Shown here: positions 35,671-47,452 of the stretch, piece after piece
Layout of the letters: each line of letters opens with the position of its first letter
Numbering within the stretch: the first letter of the stretch is position 1
Assembly: GCA_026119855.1 (NCBI GenBank)
Contig: JAOWBW010000284.1
Span: forward strand, 1,263,877 to 1,327,876
Length of the DNA: 64,000 bases
Direction of reading: 5' to 3'
Source: Campanula takesimana
Lineage: Eukaryota; Streptophyta; Magnoliopsida; Asterales; Campanulaceae
Notes under the pieces: model-generated
What the model was told of the DNA's origin: nothing
The model's database searches: none
Seen by the model: the letters and a program-made list of their open reading frames with translations, nothing else
Made by a program: the position numbers and the translations under genes

Positions 35671-37014
35671 CAGAAACAGAAACATACCCAGAAACCAGAA
35701 TTACAAACCAGAAATTTAAACTGAAACATATCCCAAAGTGTCAAGCATCAAAAGTTTACAAACCAGAAATTTAAAAATCAATCAATGTATCCCAAAGTGT
35801 CAAACTACCAAATGTATGAAGTACGTGTCTTACAAACCAGAAATTTAAAACATAAACCTAATGGGGACCTCCTAATAGCTCGTGCACCCGTCTAATCTCA
35901 TCTATGACATCCGCGGGTATCCTGTCATCCGTGAGCATCGCAAGCAGTCTATCTCGAGCCTCTACAACCCTAGGCGGAGGTGGAACGTTAACTAGGCCAT
36001 CATGAATCGGATTAGTAATCCGAACATGAGTCCTAGCCAGGAACCACTGCATATACGTGGAAGTAACAGGATCAGATGCGCTCACGGACAACCCCCATCT
36101 ACGCACTGGATCGAAAACCCCCAAGCCGTCCTCTAACCAATCCTCCCATATATCATCACGCGTTCCATAGGACTTCTTGTACCCCTTTTGACCAGCCATC
36201 AATGAACAATCTCGGCTGCAAGATATGGGGTCTCTGGGGATTTTCTGCTGGATCCCAAACTGCCGTGTAACACGGTCAGGCATATACGCTTCCGTGATAT
36301 CCTGGAAGCGTATAACCCCACGGAAGTAGGAGACCGGCAAAAGCGCCTCTGGGGTGGTACCGTAGGGAGTCCAACAAACCTAAAAATGAATTTGTTAGAC
36401 ACCGTCAACAGAAATAATAAATTATAACAATTTGTAAAACTTTAAATATAACTAACTCACCCTATCAACCGTCATCGTGTCAAGGGTATACCGGAACTTC
36501 AATAGATGGGGCATATCCCTTCCGGCCGTATCAGTACGTAACCATCTACGAGCCCTCGGCTGGCCCTCCGTCCATAACGGGTCAATATCTCTCCGGAAAA
36601 CCGGAAAGTACTCGTATATCCAGGCCTGCAAATGTATGAAATAAATAAGTTAACAATGTTATAACCATAAATACATGTTGTAATTATTAAATGATTGTTA
36701 AATATTACCTCTAAAAGACTCAAACAACCACCGATCTGCTTGCATCCATATCTAGATGCCTTCCCCAACTCCCGGTATAGATATACCAACGCAGCTGTCC
36801 CCCAGGATAGAGCCCCCACTCTGTCAATATCCACGCACAATGAAAGGTATTCTGAGGGCATATTATCCTGAGTCTTGTCCACGAACAGCGTGGAGCCGAG
36901 GAGGAACATGATGTACGTGGAAGCGCGCTCATCGTCAGTCATGTCGGAAGGGGTCTCAAAGGACCGGCGGAGGCCATCTAAAGAGTACGTCGTGCCCTTC
37001 CGACATGTATCAAG

Positions 37015-39211
37015 TGTAGCGACCCCAAAACCCGTCCCTATTTATTTTATATTTTTGGGGATTTTTATTTGACTTATGTGTGCATTTTATGTGTTGCATC
37101 ATATTTTATGATTTGCATATCATACTTGATTATTTGTGTTATTTACTTAGTTAGTAAAAATAATGATTAAAGGAGTTAAATGATTAAGTTGAAACTTTAG
37201 GGTCCTAGTTGAAATTATAAGTTTAGGGGCTAAAGTGTTATCTTTGAAAGTTGGGTGACCAAATTGTAAAAATGGAAAAGATATTTAAGGAAACTTTTCC
37301 TTCCCTTCTTCATTCCTGTGTAGCTTTCTCTGCAACTTTCTACGTTTCATCAGTTAGGGTTAGGAGAAAAGGTAAGTTCAACCCATTTCGATTTAATTCT
37401 TTTTATTTACTTACCCGTTTTAAAAACTAATTATATAAAAATGATCAGGGCGTCGAGTAGGTCATTTCTAGCCGAACAAAACTTATTTCAGCTATACTTT
37501 TTCCGGAACTAGGTAAGTTACTAATTCCCCTTTAAATGTTAAATTAGTCATATATGCTATATATGATACTCCTACTTGTTAATTTTGTGTTTTGGGTAAT
37601 ATTTGCTATACTTGTAATTTTGGGACAAAGGGAGTATAGGGAAATTGTTTTAGCTGAGTATGGGATTGGTTTGGAACTCAAATTGAACTCAAATGAAAGT
37701 TACTAATGTGGTGTAGTATAGTGTGAAGAATATATGTTGTACTTGTGGGACGGAAGGAGTAAAAATGTAACTAAGGAAGAATCTGGGATTTGGCCCAAAT
37801 TTGGAGGAGGCGCGCGCACCATATATAATGAGGCGCACGCATCCATTGGTACCAACTTAGGCAAGAATTGACTGGAGAAGGGAGGCGTGCGCATCCCTTT
37901 GGATGAGGCGCGCGCACCCTTAAGTGAATCAACAATAGGGAAGTTCTGGTCCTAGGAGGCGCGCGCATCCTATGGGGTGAGGCGTGCGCATCCCCCTGTT
38001 TCCAAGGTTTGATAGTTTTGATCAAGTTGGGTATAAGAGGGCAAATGTTTATGTGATCCTTGTGGTTGCTTAGGACTTAAATGTGTATGTGTATGACTTT
38101 TATGTCCTTGATGAAAGAGATTGGGTTGTAACTAAATGTCCTTTTTATGGACTTGTTATAAGGAATCTTTGTGTGCATCTTGTGATGTTTTTGGATTAAT
38201 TCCTTCTTGGATTAAATGCCCGGGTTTTGTTTAGCAAGTATTCATTACTGTGCTTCTTGTTAAAAGTCCAGCTGGTCTTGTTGTGGAGTCAGCCAATGGA
38301 AGAATTATAGTGGTACAGGTAAGTCCACTATAAGGTTTTCCATTGGAGCTTGTGAGTCAGGCGGTGGAAGAATTATAGTGGCACACAAGCCAAGTTCACT
38401 ATAAGATGTCCACTGTGCCTTCTAGTTTCCCCAGTCCAGATTGGCCTTGGATGGGATGAATTGCTCCCTTTGGTGAGTATTTGGGTTATGACTTTGTGTC
38501 ATATTTCCCTCTCTGGTTACTTGCTTCTATTGGTTATGATTTGGTTTTCGGGATCCCGACGCCTTCAGCTATTTATGCTGTTCAGATGGTTTTCTCTGAT
38601 GGGTTTCACAGTTGGTATTCTCATCAGTTATGGTTATTGGTTAACTTTGGCTTTGGTATCCACCGGAGTGTGGGCAATGTGATATAAGTGATATATGAGT
38701 TGATGTTATATGCTATATGCTTACTTGTTGATATTGTTCTTTATGATCATCATATCAGCATGTAACGTAGTTGCATTTTAGTAGCTTACTGAGATTTATT
38801 CTCACCCTTATTTGTTTACTGTTTTAGATAAAGGCGGTTCCAAGGGATAGGACACTTGGCACGGGAGGACGTTCGTTTGGTAAGAATTGGGACTTGTTTT
38901 GTTGAAGGTTACATTATGTAAATGTAAACCCTTTGGGTAGAGTACCCGTACTTCTTATAGTTCCATCTATTTTGGTAAAGGTTGATGTATGTATATTGGT
39001 TTAAAAGTTTGTAAGCCTTCGGGCTAAGTACTTTCGTCGTGAAAGTGTTTGTGAAAGTTGTTTCAAGTTAAGTGAAGTCTTTGAACTTCAAGTGTGTTTT
39101 GTGCCACTTTCTAAAAGGACATTTCGAAAAATTTACTAAAAGGTTTCATAACGTCTTCTGTTCGTGTCCCGAGCGTGGGGCCAAGTAGGACCACGGGTAC
39201 GGGGCGCGACA
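37015..39211 (+). repeat. 5' LTR of the chromovirus
   Basis: TGTAGCGACCCC ... GGGGCGCGACA, 2,197 bp. Contains six GC-rich motifs of the form GAGGCGCGCGCA between about 37805 and 37992 in an otherwise AT-rich sequence, and a duplicated AGAATTATAGTGG block near 38300-38400. Confidence 0.96.
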
Positions 39212-39213
39212 GT

Positions 39214-39225
39214 TGGTATCAGAGC
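39214..39225 (+). other. Primer-binding site (initiator-Met tRNA)
   Basis: TGGTATCAGAGC, two bases after the LTR end, complementary to the 3' end of plant initiator methionine tRNA. Confidence 0.92.
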
Positions 39226-39321
39226 TAGGTTGTAGATGGTCTAGAATGACTAAATGACCTAGGAGGGTAGTAGAGTATAGAGTGAGTAACGTTGAGTGTT
39301 TAATGCAGGTATTCATTAAAA

Positions 39322-42300
39322 ATGGGTGAAACTGACGGAGATTAGGCCGGCTCTTCGGGGCAAGGGGATGCCAGAGAAGAGGCTCGAATTATGTTTCAGG
39401 GAATGTTCGAAGCAGCGATGAAAACTATAAATGATCAGAGGCAAGAAAGGGAACAGGTACCACCAAGATATGGCCTAGAACAGTTTCTGAAAATGAAGCC
39501 TATGGAGTATGATGGAGAGCCCGATGTATCTAAAACTGAAAGGTGGATTGAATCGATGGAAAAGATCTTTGATGCTTTGAGATGTTCGGAGGAAGATCAA
39601 GTCAGGTTTGCTATCTATAAACTGAATGGAGCGGCTGAGCATTGGTGGAAAGCTTTGAAAACTAAATGGGATGAGACTCATGTACCTTACACTTGGGAGA
39701 ATTTTCTGGGAAAGTTCAAAGAACACTTCATTCCTCGAGTAGATCAAGACAGGAAGGAGATGGAATTTCTTAACTTGGAGCAAGGTTCTATGTCAATTGC
39801 TCAGTATTCAGCTAAATTCTCAGAGTTGTCCAGGTATTGTACTCACCTAGTGGCAACCGAGGAGAGGAAGGCTACGAGGTTTGTGAAAGGTTTGAAAACT
39901 GTGATTAGAACTCAGCTAGTATCCCATAAGTTGCAAGATTTCCAGGATGCAGTTGATCGAGCTTACCAGGTGGAGCATGACATTGAGGAACATAAAAGGA
40001 AAATGGAATTGTTAGGCGTTGGGAATCAAGTTAGGCAACCACCACGTGGTGAGAGTAGAGGAAATCAAGGTGGATCTTCACAATTTAAAGGGTCTTCTCA
40101 AAGACAGTCAGGTAACAGAAATCAAAATAATACTTCAGGGAGTCAGAGTAGAGGAGTTTGTAACTATTGTCAGAAAGAAGGGCATTCAGAAGAGAGATGT
40201 TGGAAGAAGCAGGGCAAGTGTTTGAACTGTGGTCAGTTAGGACATTTTCAGAGGGATTGCCCTAAGTATAGGATGCAAGCATCGGGAAGTGTGGTTGGGT
40301 CCTCTCAGGGTCAGAAGAGGGATTCCTCAGGCAAGCCTAACGTTCAGGGTCGTGTTTTTGCTATTTCTCAGCAGCAGGCTTCGGAGTCTTCTAATGTGAT
40401 AGGAGGTATTATTTCTGTGTCTAGTTTGAGGGCACGTACACTTATAGACCCTGGCTCATCGCATTCTTATGTGTCTGTGCATTTTGCTTCTCGATTGCAT
40501 ATGTCTTCGGAATCTCTACCTTATGTGTTAGAGGTGTCAACTCCTATAGGGGAGTGTTTGGTGACCAATGGGGTGTTGCATTCTTGTGATGTGCATATAC
40601 GTGAGCATGTTTTACCTGCTGATTTAGTTATCTTACCATTACAAGATTTTGATGTTATCTTGGGTATGGATTAGTTGGGTAAATATCATGCGTCTGTTGA
40701 TTGTGCTAATAAGGTGGTTACATTTTCCATCCCAAATGTTCCTAAATTTTCTTTTGAAACTGTTCCTTGGGGTAGAGAGATTAGAATTATTTCTTATATG
40801 AAGGCTAGAAAGTTGTTGAACCGAGGTTGTGCGGGGTATTTGGATAGTGTTTTGGATACTACTAAAAGGGTTCCTGATATTGAGGATGTGCCTATTGTTA
40901 AAGAATTTTCAGATGTATTTTCTTCTGAGTATGCTATGCCTCCTGACCGGGAAATAGAGTTCTGTATTGACTTACTTCCAGGTACGGCTCCTATATCTGA
41001 GGCACCTTACAGAATGGCCCCAGCTGAATTGAAAGAGTTGAAGGTTCAGTTGCAAGAGTTACTGGATCGAGGATTCATTCGTCCTAGTGTATCCCCGTGG
41101 GGAGCTCCAGTATTGTTTGTTAAAAAGAAAGATGGGTCCTTGAGGCTGTGTATTGACTACAGAAAGCTGAATCAGGTAACTATAAAGAATAAATATCCGC
41201 TTCCTCATATTGATGATTTATTTGATCAACTTCAGGGGTCAGTTGTCTTTTCAAAACTTGACTTGAGGAGTGGGTACCATCAGTTGAAAATCCGTTCTGA
41301 AGACATTTCTAAAACTGCTTTTCGTAGTAGATATGGCCATTATGAGTTTCTTGTTATGCCTTTCGGGTTGACTAATGCTCCGGCTGTTTTTATGGATATG
41401 ATGAACAGAGTCTTTAAACCTTATCTTGATACCTCCGTGGTTGTATTTATTGATGATATTCTGGTTTATTCCAAGTCCCGGGAGGAGCATGAACAGCATT
41501 TGCGAATGGTTTTATTTATTCTTCGTGAGAAGCAGTTGTTTGCTAAATTCAGTAAATGTGTTTTTTGGCTCAATGAAGTATCTTTCCTTGGGCATGTGAT
41601 CTCCAATAAAGGTATATCAGTTGATCCATCCAAAGTTGAGGCTATTGTGAATTGGAGGAGGCCAGAATCAGTTACAGAAATTCGAAGTTTCTTGGGGTTA
41701 GCTGGGTACTACAGAAGGTTCATTGAGGGGTTTTCTAAGATTGCAACTCCCTTGACTCAGTTGAATCGAAAGAATATTCCTTATGTGTGGGATGAAAAAT
41801 GCCAATCTAGTTTTGAAGAGTTGAAGAAGAGATTGACTACAGCTCCTATTCTCACCCTACCTAATGGTAATGATGATTTGGTAATCTATAGTGATGCTTC
41901 TAAAGAAGGTCTCGGGTGTGTATTAATGCAGAATGGAAGGGTGATTGCATATGCTTCGAGGAAGTTAACTCCGAGTGAGCAGAATTATCCTACCCATGAT
42001 ATGAAGCTTGCAGCTATTGTCTTTGCATTGCACAAGTGGAAACATTATCTTTATGGAGCAAAGTTTGAGATTTTCACAGATCATCAGAGTTTGAAGTATC
42101 TTTTCTCCCAGAAAGAGTTGAATAATAGACAACGAAGATGGATGGAGCTGTTGAAGGATTATGATTGTACAATTTCTTATCATCCGGGCAAGGCAAATGT
42201 GGTAGCTGATGCTATTAGTCGGAAGTCTTATGTAGCTTCATTGATGGTGCGGGAATGGAAGATGTTGGAGGATGTTCGAGATTGGAGTCCTTATGAATCA

Positions 42301-43770
42301 AAGCATGGAGCTATTTTTGCGAACATTCGAGTATTTCCAACTTTAGTTCAACAAATAAAGGAAGCTCAGAAGGATGACCCGGAATTGGTAAAGATTATGG
42401 ATAAAATCAAAGATGGTAAATTTGAGGATTTCTCACTCAGTTCTGAAGGGGTATTGACTTTCAGAGGTCGGTTGTGTGTGCCTAATGTTGATGGGATTAA
42501 ACACCAAGTTCTTGATGAAGGCCATAAATCAAGGTATACTATTCATCCCGGGAGTACTAAAATGTATCAGAATTTGAAGCAACATTTTTGGTGGAATAAT
42601 ATGAAGAGGGAGATAGCGGATTATGTATCCAAGTGCTTAACATGTCAACAAGTCAAAGCTGAACATCAAAGGCCTGCAGGATTGTTCAACCATTAGAGAT
42701 TCCGGAATGGAAGTGGGAACATGTTACCATGGATTTCGTGACAGGGTTACCTCATACTCGAAGAAGGTTTGATGCGGTTTGGGTGATTGTTGATAGATTG
42801 ACAAAGTCTTCTCATTTTCTACCTATTGAGATCGGTTATTCTATGGAAAAGCTTGCAACCTTGTATATTAATGAGATCGTGAGGTTACATGGAGTTCCAG
42901 TGAGCATTGTATATGATCGTGACCCTAGATTCACATCTCGGTTTTGGCAAGCGTTTCAAAAGGCTTTGGGTTCAGAGTTGAGATTTAGTACAGCTTTTCA
43001 TCCTCAAACAGATGGTCAGTCCGAGAGAACTATCCAGATTCTTGAGGATATGTTGAGGGTTGCTCAGTGGATTTTTCAGATTCGTGGGATATTCATTTAC
43101 CTCTCGTAGAGTTTGCTTATAATAACAGTTTTCAGTCCAGTATTGGGATGGCTCCTTATGAAGCCTTGTATGGAAGGAAATGTTGGTCTCCTATCTGTTG
43201 GGATGAAGTGGGAGAAGCCAAGATTTGGGGTGTTCAGATGGTTAATGATTCAGTTGAGAAGGTTAAACTTATTCGAGATCGTTTGAATACTGCCCAGAGT
43301 AGACAGAAAAGCTACGCTGATCATCGGAGGCGAGACCAAAAGGTAACTTTGTGTTTTTGAAGGTTTCCCCTAAGGTTGGTATTCGAAGATATGGGAAGAA
43401 AGGCAAGCTTGCTCCGAGGTTTATTGGTCCATTTGAGATTCTTGGAAGAGTAGGGGATCGGGCTTATCGTCTTGCATTACCTCCTTCTCTTGATAAGATC
43501 CATAATGTGTTTCATGTTTCTATGCTTCGGAAGTATGTGTATGATTCTTCTCATGTTCTATCTGAGGTACCCGAGGATATTGAGCCGAGTATGTCTTATG
43601 AGGAACATCCGGTCCAAGTCATTGATTCGAAGGTGCAAGAATTGAGAAACAAAAGTATCCCTCTTGTTCGAGTTGTGTGGAAGAATCACAATGTGGAGGA
43701 ATCGACTTGGGAACTTCGGGAAGAGATCGAGAGGAAGTACCCTTGGTTGTTTGAGGGCCTCGGTAAGTAA
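39322..43770 (+). pseudogene. Chromovirus gag-pol polyprotein, multiply broken
   Basis: The probable start ATG is 39322, but codon 8 is TAG; the open frame resumes at 39391 in the same phase. Gag text AEHWWKALK and QYSAKFSELSRY; two zinc knuckles (CNYCQKEGHSEERC, CLNCGQLGHFQRDC); protease LIDPGSSHSYVS. TAG at 40672-40674 stands where relatives have Trp (GMD-stop-LGKY). RT with VVFIDDILVYS; RNase H, where the usual catalytic Glu of HDxELAA is Lys (HDMKLAAIV). Integrase zinc region CLTCQQVK, then a frameshift near 42684, the DDE domain (TMDFVTGLP, VYDRDPRF, HPQTDGQSERT), further frameshifts near 43060 and 43350, and the chromodomain VRVVWKNHNVEESTWE. Not functional. Confidence 0.93.
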
Positions 43771-43797
43771 CCCTAAAATTCGGGACGAATTTTCTTT

Positions 43798-43809
43798 AAG
43801 GGGAGTGAT
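43798..43809 (+). other. Polypurine tract of the chromovirus
   Basis: AAGGGGAGTGAT directly before the 3' LTR, preceded by GGGACGAATTTTCTTT, the usual context for plus-strand priming in this group. Confidence 0.8.
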
Positions 43810-46011
43810 TGTAGCGACCCCAAAACCCGTCCCTATTTATTTTATATTTTTGGGGATTTTTATTTGACTTATGTGTGCATTTTATGTGTTGCATCATATT
43901 TTATGATTTGCATATCATACTTGATTATTTGTGTTATTTACTTAGTTAGTAAAAATAATGATTAAAGGAGTTAAATGATTAAGTTGAAACTTTAGGGTCC
44001 TAGTTGAAATTATAAGTTTAGGGGCTAAAGTGTTATCTTTGAAAGTTGGGTGACCAAATTGTAAAAAATGGAAAAGATATTTAAGGAAACTTTTCCTTCC
44101 CTTCTTCCTTCACTGTGTAGCTTTCTCTGCAACTTTCTACGTTTCATCAGTTAGGGTTAGGAGAAAAGGTAAGTTCAACCAATTTCGATTTAATTCTTTT
44201 TATTTACTTACCCGTTTTAAAAACTAATTATATAAAAATGATCAGGGCGTCGAGTAGGTCATTTCTAGCCGAACAAAACTTATTTCAGCTATACTTTTTC
44301 CGGAACTAGGTAAGTTACTAATTCCCCTTTAAATGTTAAATTAGTCATATATGCTATATATGATACTCCTACTTGTTAATTTTGTGTTTTGGGTAATATT
44401 TGCTATACTTGTAATTTTGGGACAAAGGGAGTATAGGGAAATTGTTTTAGCTGAGTATGGGATTGGTTTGGAACTCAAATTGAACTCAAATGAAAGTTAC
44501 TAATGTGGTGTAGTATAGTGTGAAGAATATATGTTGTACTTGTGGGACGGAAGGAGTAAAAATGTAACTAAGGAAGAATCTGGGATTTGGCCCAAATTTG
44601 GAGGAGGCGCGCGCACCATATATAATGAGGCGCACGCATCCATTGGTACCAACTTAGGCAAGAATTGACTGGAGAAGGGAGGCGTGCGCATCCCTTTGGA
44701 TGAGGCGCGCGCACCCTTAAGTGAATCAACAATAGGGAAGTTCTGGTCCTAGGAGGCGCGCGCATCCTATGGGGTGAGGCGTGCGCATCCCCCCTGTTTC
44801 CAAGGTTTGATAGTTTTGATCAAGTTGGGTATAAGAGGGCAAATGTTTATGTGATCCTTGTGGTTGCTTAGGACTTAAATGTGTATGTGTATGACTTTTA
44901 TGTCCTTGATGAAAGAGATTGGGTTGTAACTAAATGTCCTTTTTATGGACTTGTTATAAGGAATCTTTGTGTGCATCTTGTGATGTTTTTGGCTTAATTC
45001 CTTCTTGGATTAAATGCCCCGGGTTTTGTTTAGCAAGTATTCATTACTGTGCTTCTTGTTAAAAGTCCAGCTGGTCTTGTTGTGGAGTCAGCCAATGGAA
45101 GAATTATAGTGGTACAGGTAAGTCCACTATAATGTTTTCCATTGGAGCTTGTGAGTCAGGCGGTAGAAGAATTATAGTGGCACACAAGCCAAGTTCACTA
45201 TAAGATGTCCACTGTGCCTTCTAGTTTCCCTAGTCCAGATTGGCCTTGGATGGGATGAATTGCTCCCTTTGGTGAGTATTTAGGTTATGACTTTGTGTCA
45301 TATTTCCCTCTCTGGTTACTTGGTTCTATTGGTTATGATTTGGTTTTCGGGATCCCGACGGCTTCAGCTATTTATGCTGTTCAGATGGTTTTCTCTGATG
45401 GGTTTCACAGTTGGTATTCTCATCAGTTATGGTTATTGGTTAAACCTTGGCTTTGGTATCCACCGGAGTGTGGGCAATGTGATATAAGTGATATATGAGT
45501 TGATGTTATATGCTATATGCTTACTTGTTGATATTGTTCTTTATGATCATCATATCAGCATGTAACGTAGTTGCATTTTAGTAGCTTACTGAGATTTATT
45601 CTCACCCTTATTTGTTTACTGTTTTAGATAAAGGCGGTTCCAGGGGATAGGACACTTGGCACGGGAGGACGTTCGTTTGGTAAGAATTGGGACTTGTTTT
45701 GTTGAAGGTTACATTATGTAAATGTAAACCCTTTGGGTAGAGTACCCGTACTTCTTATAGTTCCATCTATTTTGGTAAAGGTTGATGTATGTATATTGGT
45801 TTAAAAGTTTGTAAGCCTTCGGGCTAAGTACTTTCGTCGTGAAAGTGTTTGTGAAAGTTGTTTCAAGTTAAGTGAAGTCTTTGAACTTCAAGTGTGTTTT
45901 GTGCCACTTTCTAAAAGGACATTTCGAAAAATTTACTAAAAGGTTTCATAACGTCTTCCGTTCGTGTCCCGAGCGTGGGGCCAAGTAGGACCACGGGTAC
46001 GGGGCGCGACA
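43810..46011 (+). repeat. 3' LTR of the chromovirus
   Basis: 2,202 bp, collinear with the 5' LTR; differences are scattered single-base changes and indels. The six GC-rich motifs lie at about 44603-44790. Confidence 0.96.
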
Positions 46012-46449
46012 TCAAGGCGTGCCCTGATACCGGCTACGTTAGGCTCTGGAACCGCCTTCGTAACAGGGCCACCTGAACAGCTGATACCTACAAATTGAAA
46101 ATGAAATAATTAATAAAATTGATAAAATTTATGAAATTGATAAAATTTATGAAATTGATAAAATTTATGTAATTTATAAAAATAGACAACAAACGAGAAT
46201 ATACCTAGGATATGAGTGACGTCATGCATAGTGATCGTCATCTCCTCCCACGGCATGTGGAAGGTATTAGTCTCGGGAGACCACCGTTCCACAAACGCCG
46301 TTAGGAGCGCCATGCTAGGCCGGCGAATGGTAGCATCATGTAGGTAATGGAGGCCGGTACCCTGAACACGAGCCCACCAAGCTCTATCATCCTCCGGTAA
46401 AGAAGCATGCGAGAACCTGTTGATTCCAAACAAAAAATTATAATTAATA

Positions 46450-46541
46450 CTCCCTCTGTTTCAGAAAAACAGTCCCATTTTGATTTTTTTTTTTTTAACA
46501 AAAAATCAAAATGGGACTGTTTTTCTGGAACAGAGGAGGTT
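46450..46541. mobile_element. Very short, near-perfect hairpin Stowaway
   Basis: About 92 bp. CTCCCTCTGTTTCAGAAAAA pairs with the right arm TTTTTCTGGAACAGAGGAGG, and the stem AACAGTCCCATTTTGATTTT is complementary too, around a T-rich loop. It lies in the intron between exons 2 and 3 of the mobile-domain gene. Confidence 0.82.
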
Positions 46542-47172
46542 TAAAACAATAACAACAAATAATAAAGCTATTTAATAAACAAATCATATACTTACTTATC
46601 TAGAATCTGCTGCCTCGTTTGGCGCTTCAACACCGGCTCACAAGTGGCGTTCTCCCATATCTTACGGGCTCGGTGATGACCAAACCCGTACAACAAATCA
46701 ACCTCCTCCGGGCCGCCACCGGGGTTACTCTTAAGCTGCCACTGTTCATCCTTAGCCCCTTTTCCCTTTCTGGCCCGTGCCTCCCGCCTTGCGAGGCCTC
46801 ACAGATAAACTCTCCTCCACCTCCTCCTCCTCATTATCATCACCAGATCCGTGTCCCTCACGCACAGATGCACCTCGGGAACGAGTACCATAAGATGAAT
46901 CGTCCTCCGACCCCGTACTAGAATCTGTACCCTCACTATCTGTCTCATCATCCACAATCTGCTCAATCACGACATTCTTGTCGTGCTTCTTTTTGGTCCG
47001 TGCATCTCCTCTAGCTGCAGCTGCCTCTTCGGCCTTCCTCTTTCTATTAGAGGCAGTCGCAGGTTTACGTCCCTACAAAAAATTAAATAAGAGACAAATA
47101 AATAAGCAACAATTATAGTTGAAATATTTAACAACAAAAAATTTAAACAAAATTCACTTCACAGATACCATT

Positions 47173-47452
47173 TCGTGTGGTAATACACGACATGTTGATG
47201 TGCATTTCGTGTGTATTTACACGACATGTTTGTCAACATTTCGTGTATTAGCACACGACATGTAAACGGATTCATCAGTTTACATATCGTGTGCTCATAC
47301 ACGAAATGTTGACAAGTATGTCGTGTAAATACACACGAAATGCACATCAACATGTCGTGTATTAGCACACGAAATGTAAACTGATTCATCAGTTTACATA
47401 TCGTGTGCTAATACACGCCATGTTGACAGGAAGCTCGTGTTTGTTCATACGA
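47173..47452. repeat. Dyad array D, in intron 1 of the mobile-domain gene
   Basis: Eight 18-nt units TCGTGT-N6-ACACGA start at 47173, 47207, 47241, 47287, 47321, 47355, 47401 and 47435: spacings 34, 34, 46, 34, 34, 46, 34. Units 1-3 (47173-47258) are the reverse complement of units 4-6 (47287-47372) with few mismatches, so the array is a long palindrome around the 28-nt spacer at 47259-47286. Confidence 0.93.

Larger units (their letters stand above)
37015..46011 (+). mobile_element. Tekay-type chromovirus (Ty3/gypsy), full length
   Basis: 8,997 bp flanked by TCAAG (37010-37014 and 46012-46016). LTRs 37015-39211 and 43810-46011, initiator-Met primer site two bases after the 5' LTR, purine tract before the 3' LTR, gag-protease-RT-RNase H-integrase order and a C-terminal chromodomain. 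Long LTRs, the gag type and the chromodomain point to the Tekay (Del) clade. By eye the two LTRs differ at only about fifteen to twenty sites, so the insertion is young, yet the polyprotein is broken repeatedly. Confidence 0.93.

Noticed and set aside
47159..47389. Open frame across dyad array D
   Set aside because: It follows the repeat and lies in an intron of the mobile-domain gene; no domain.
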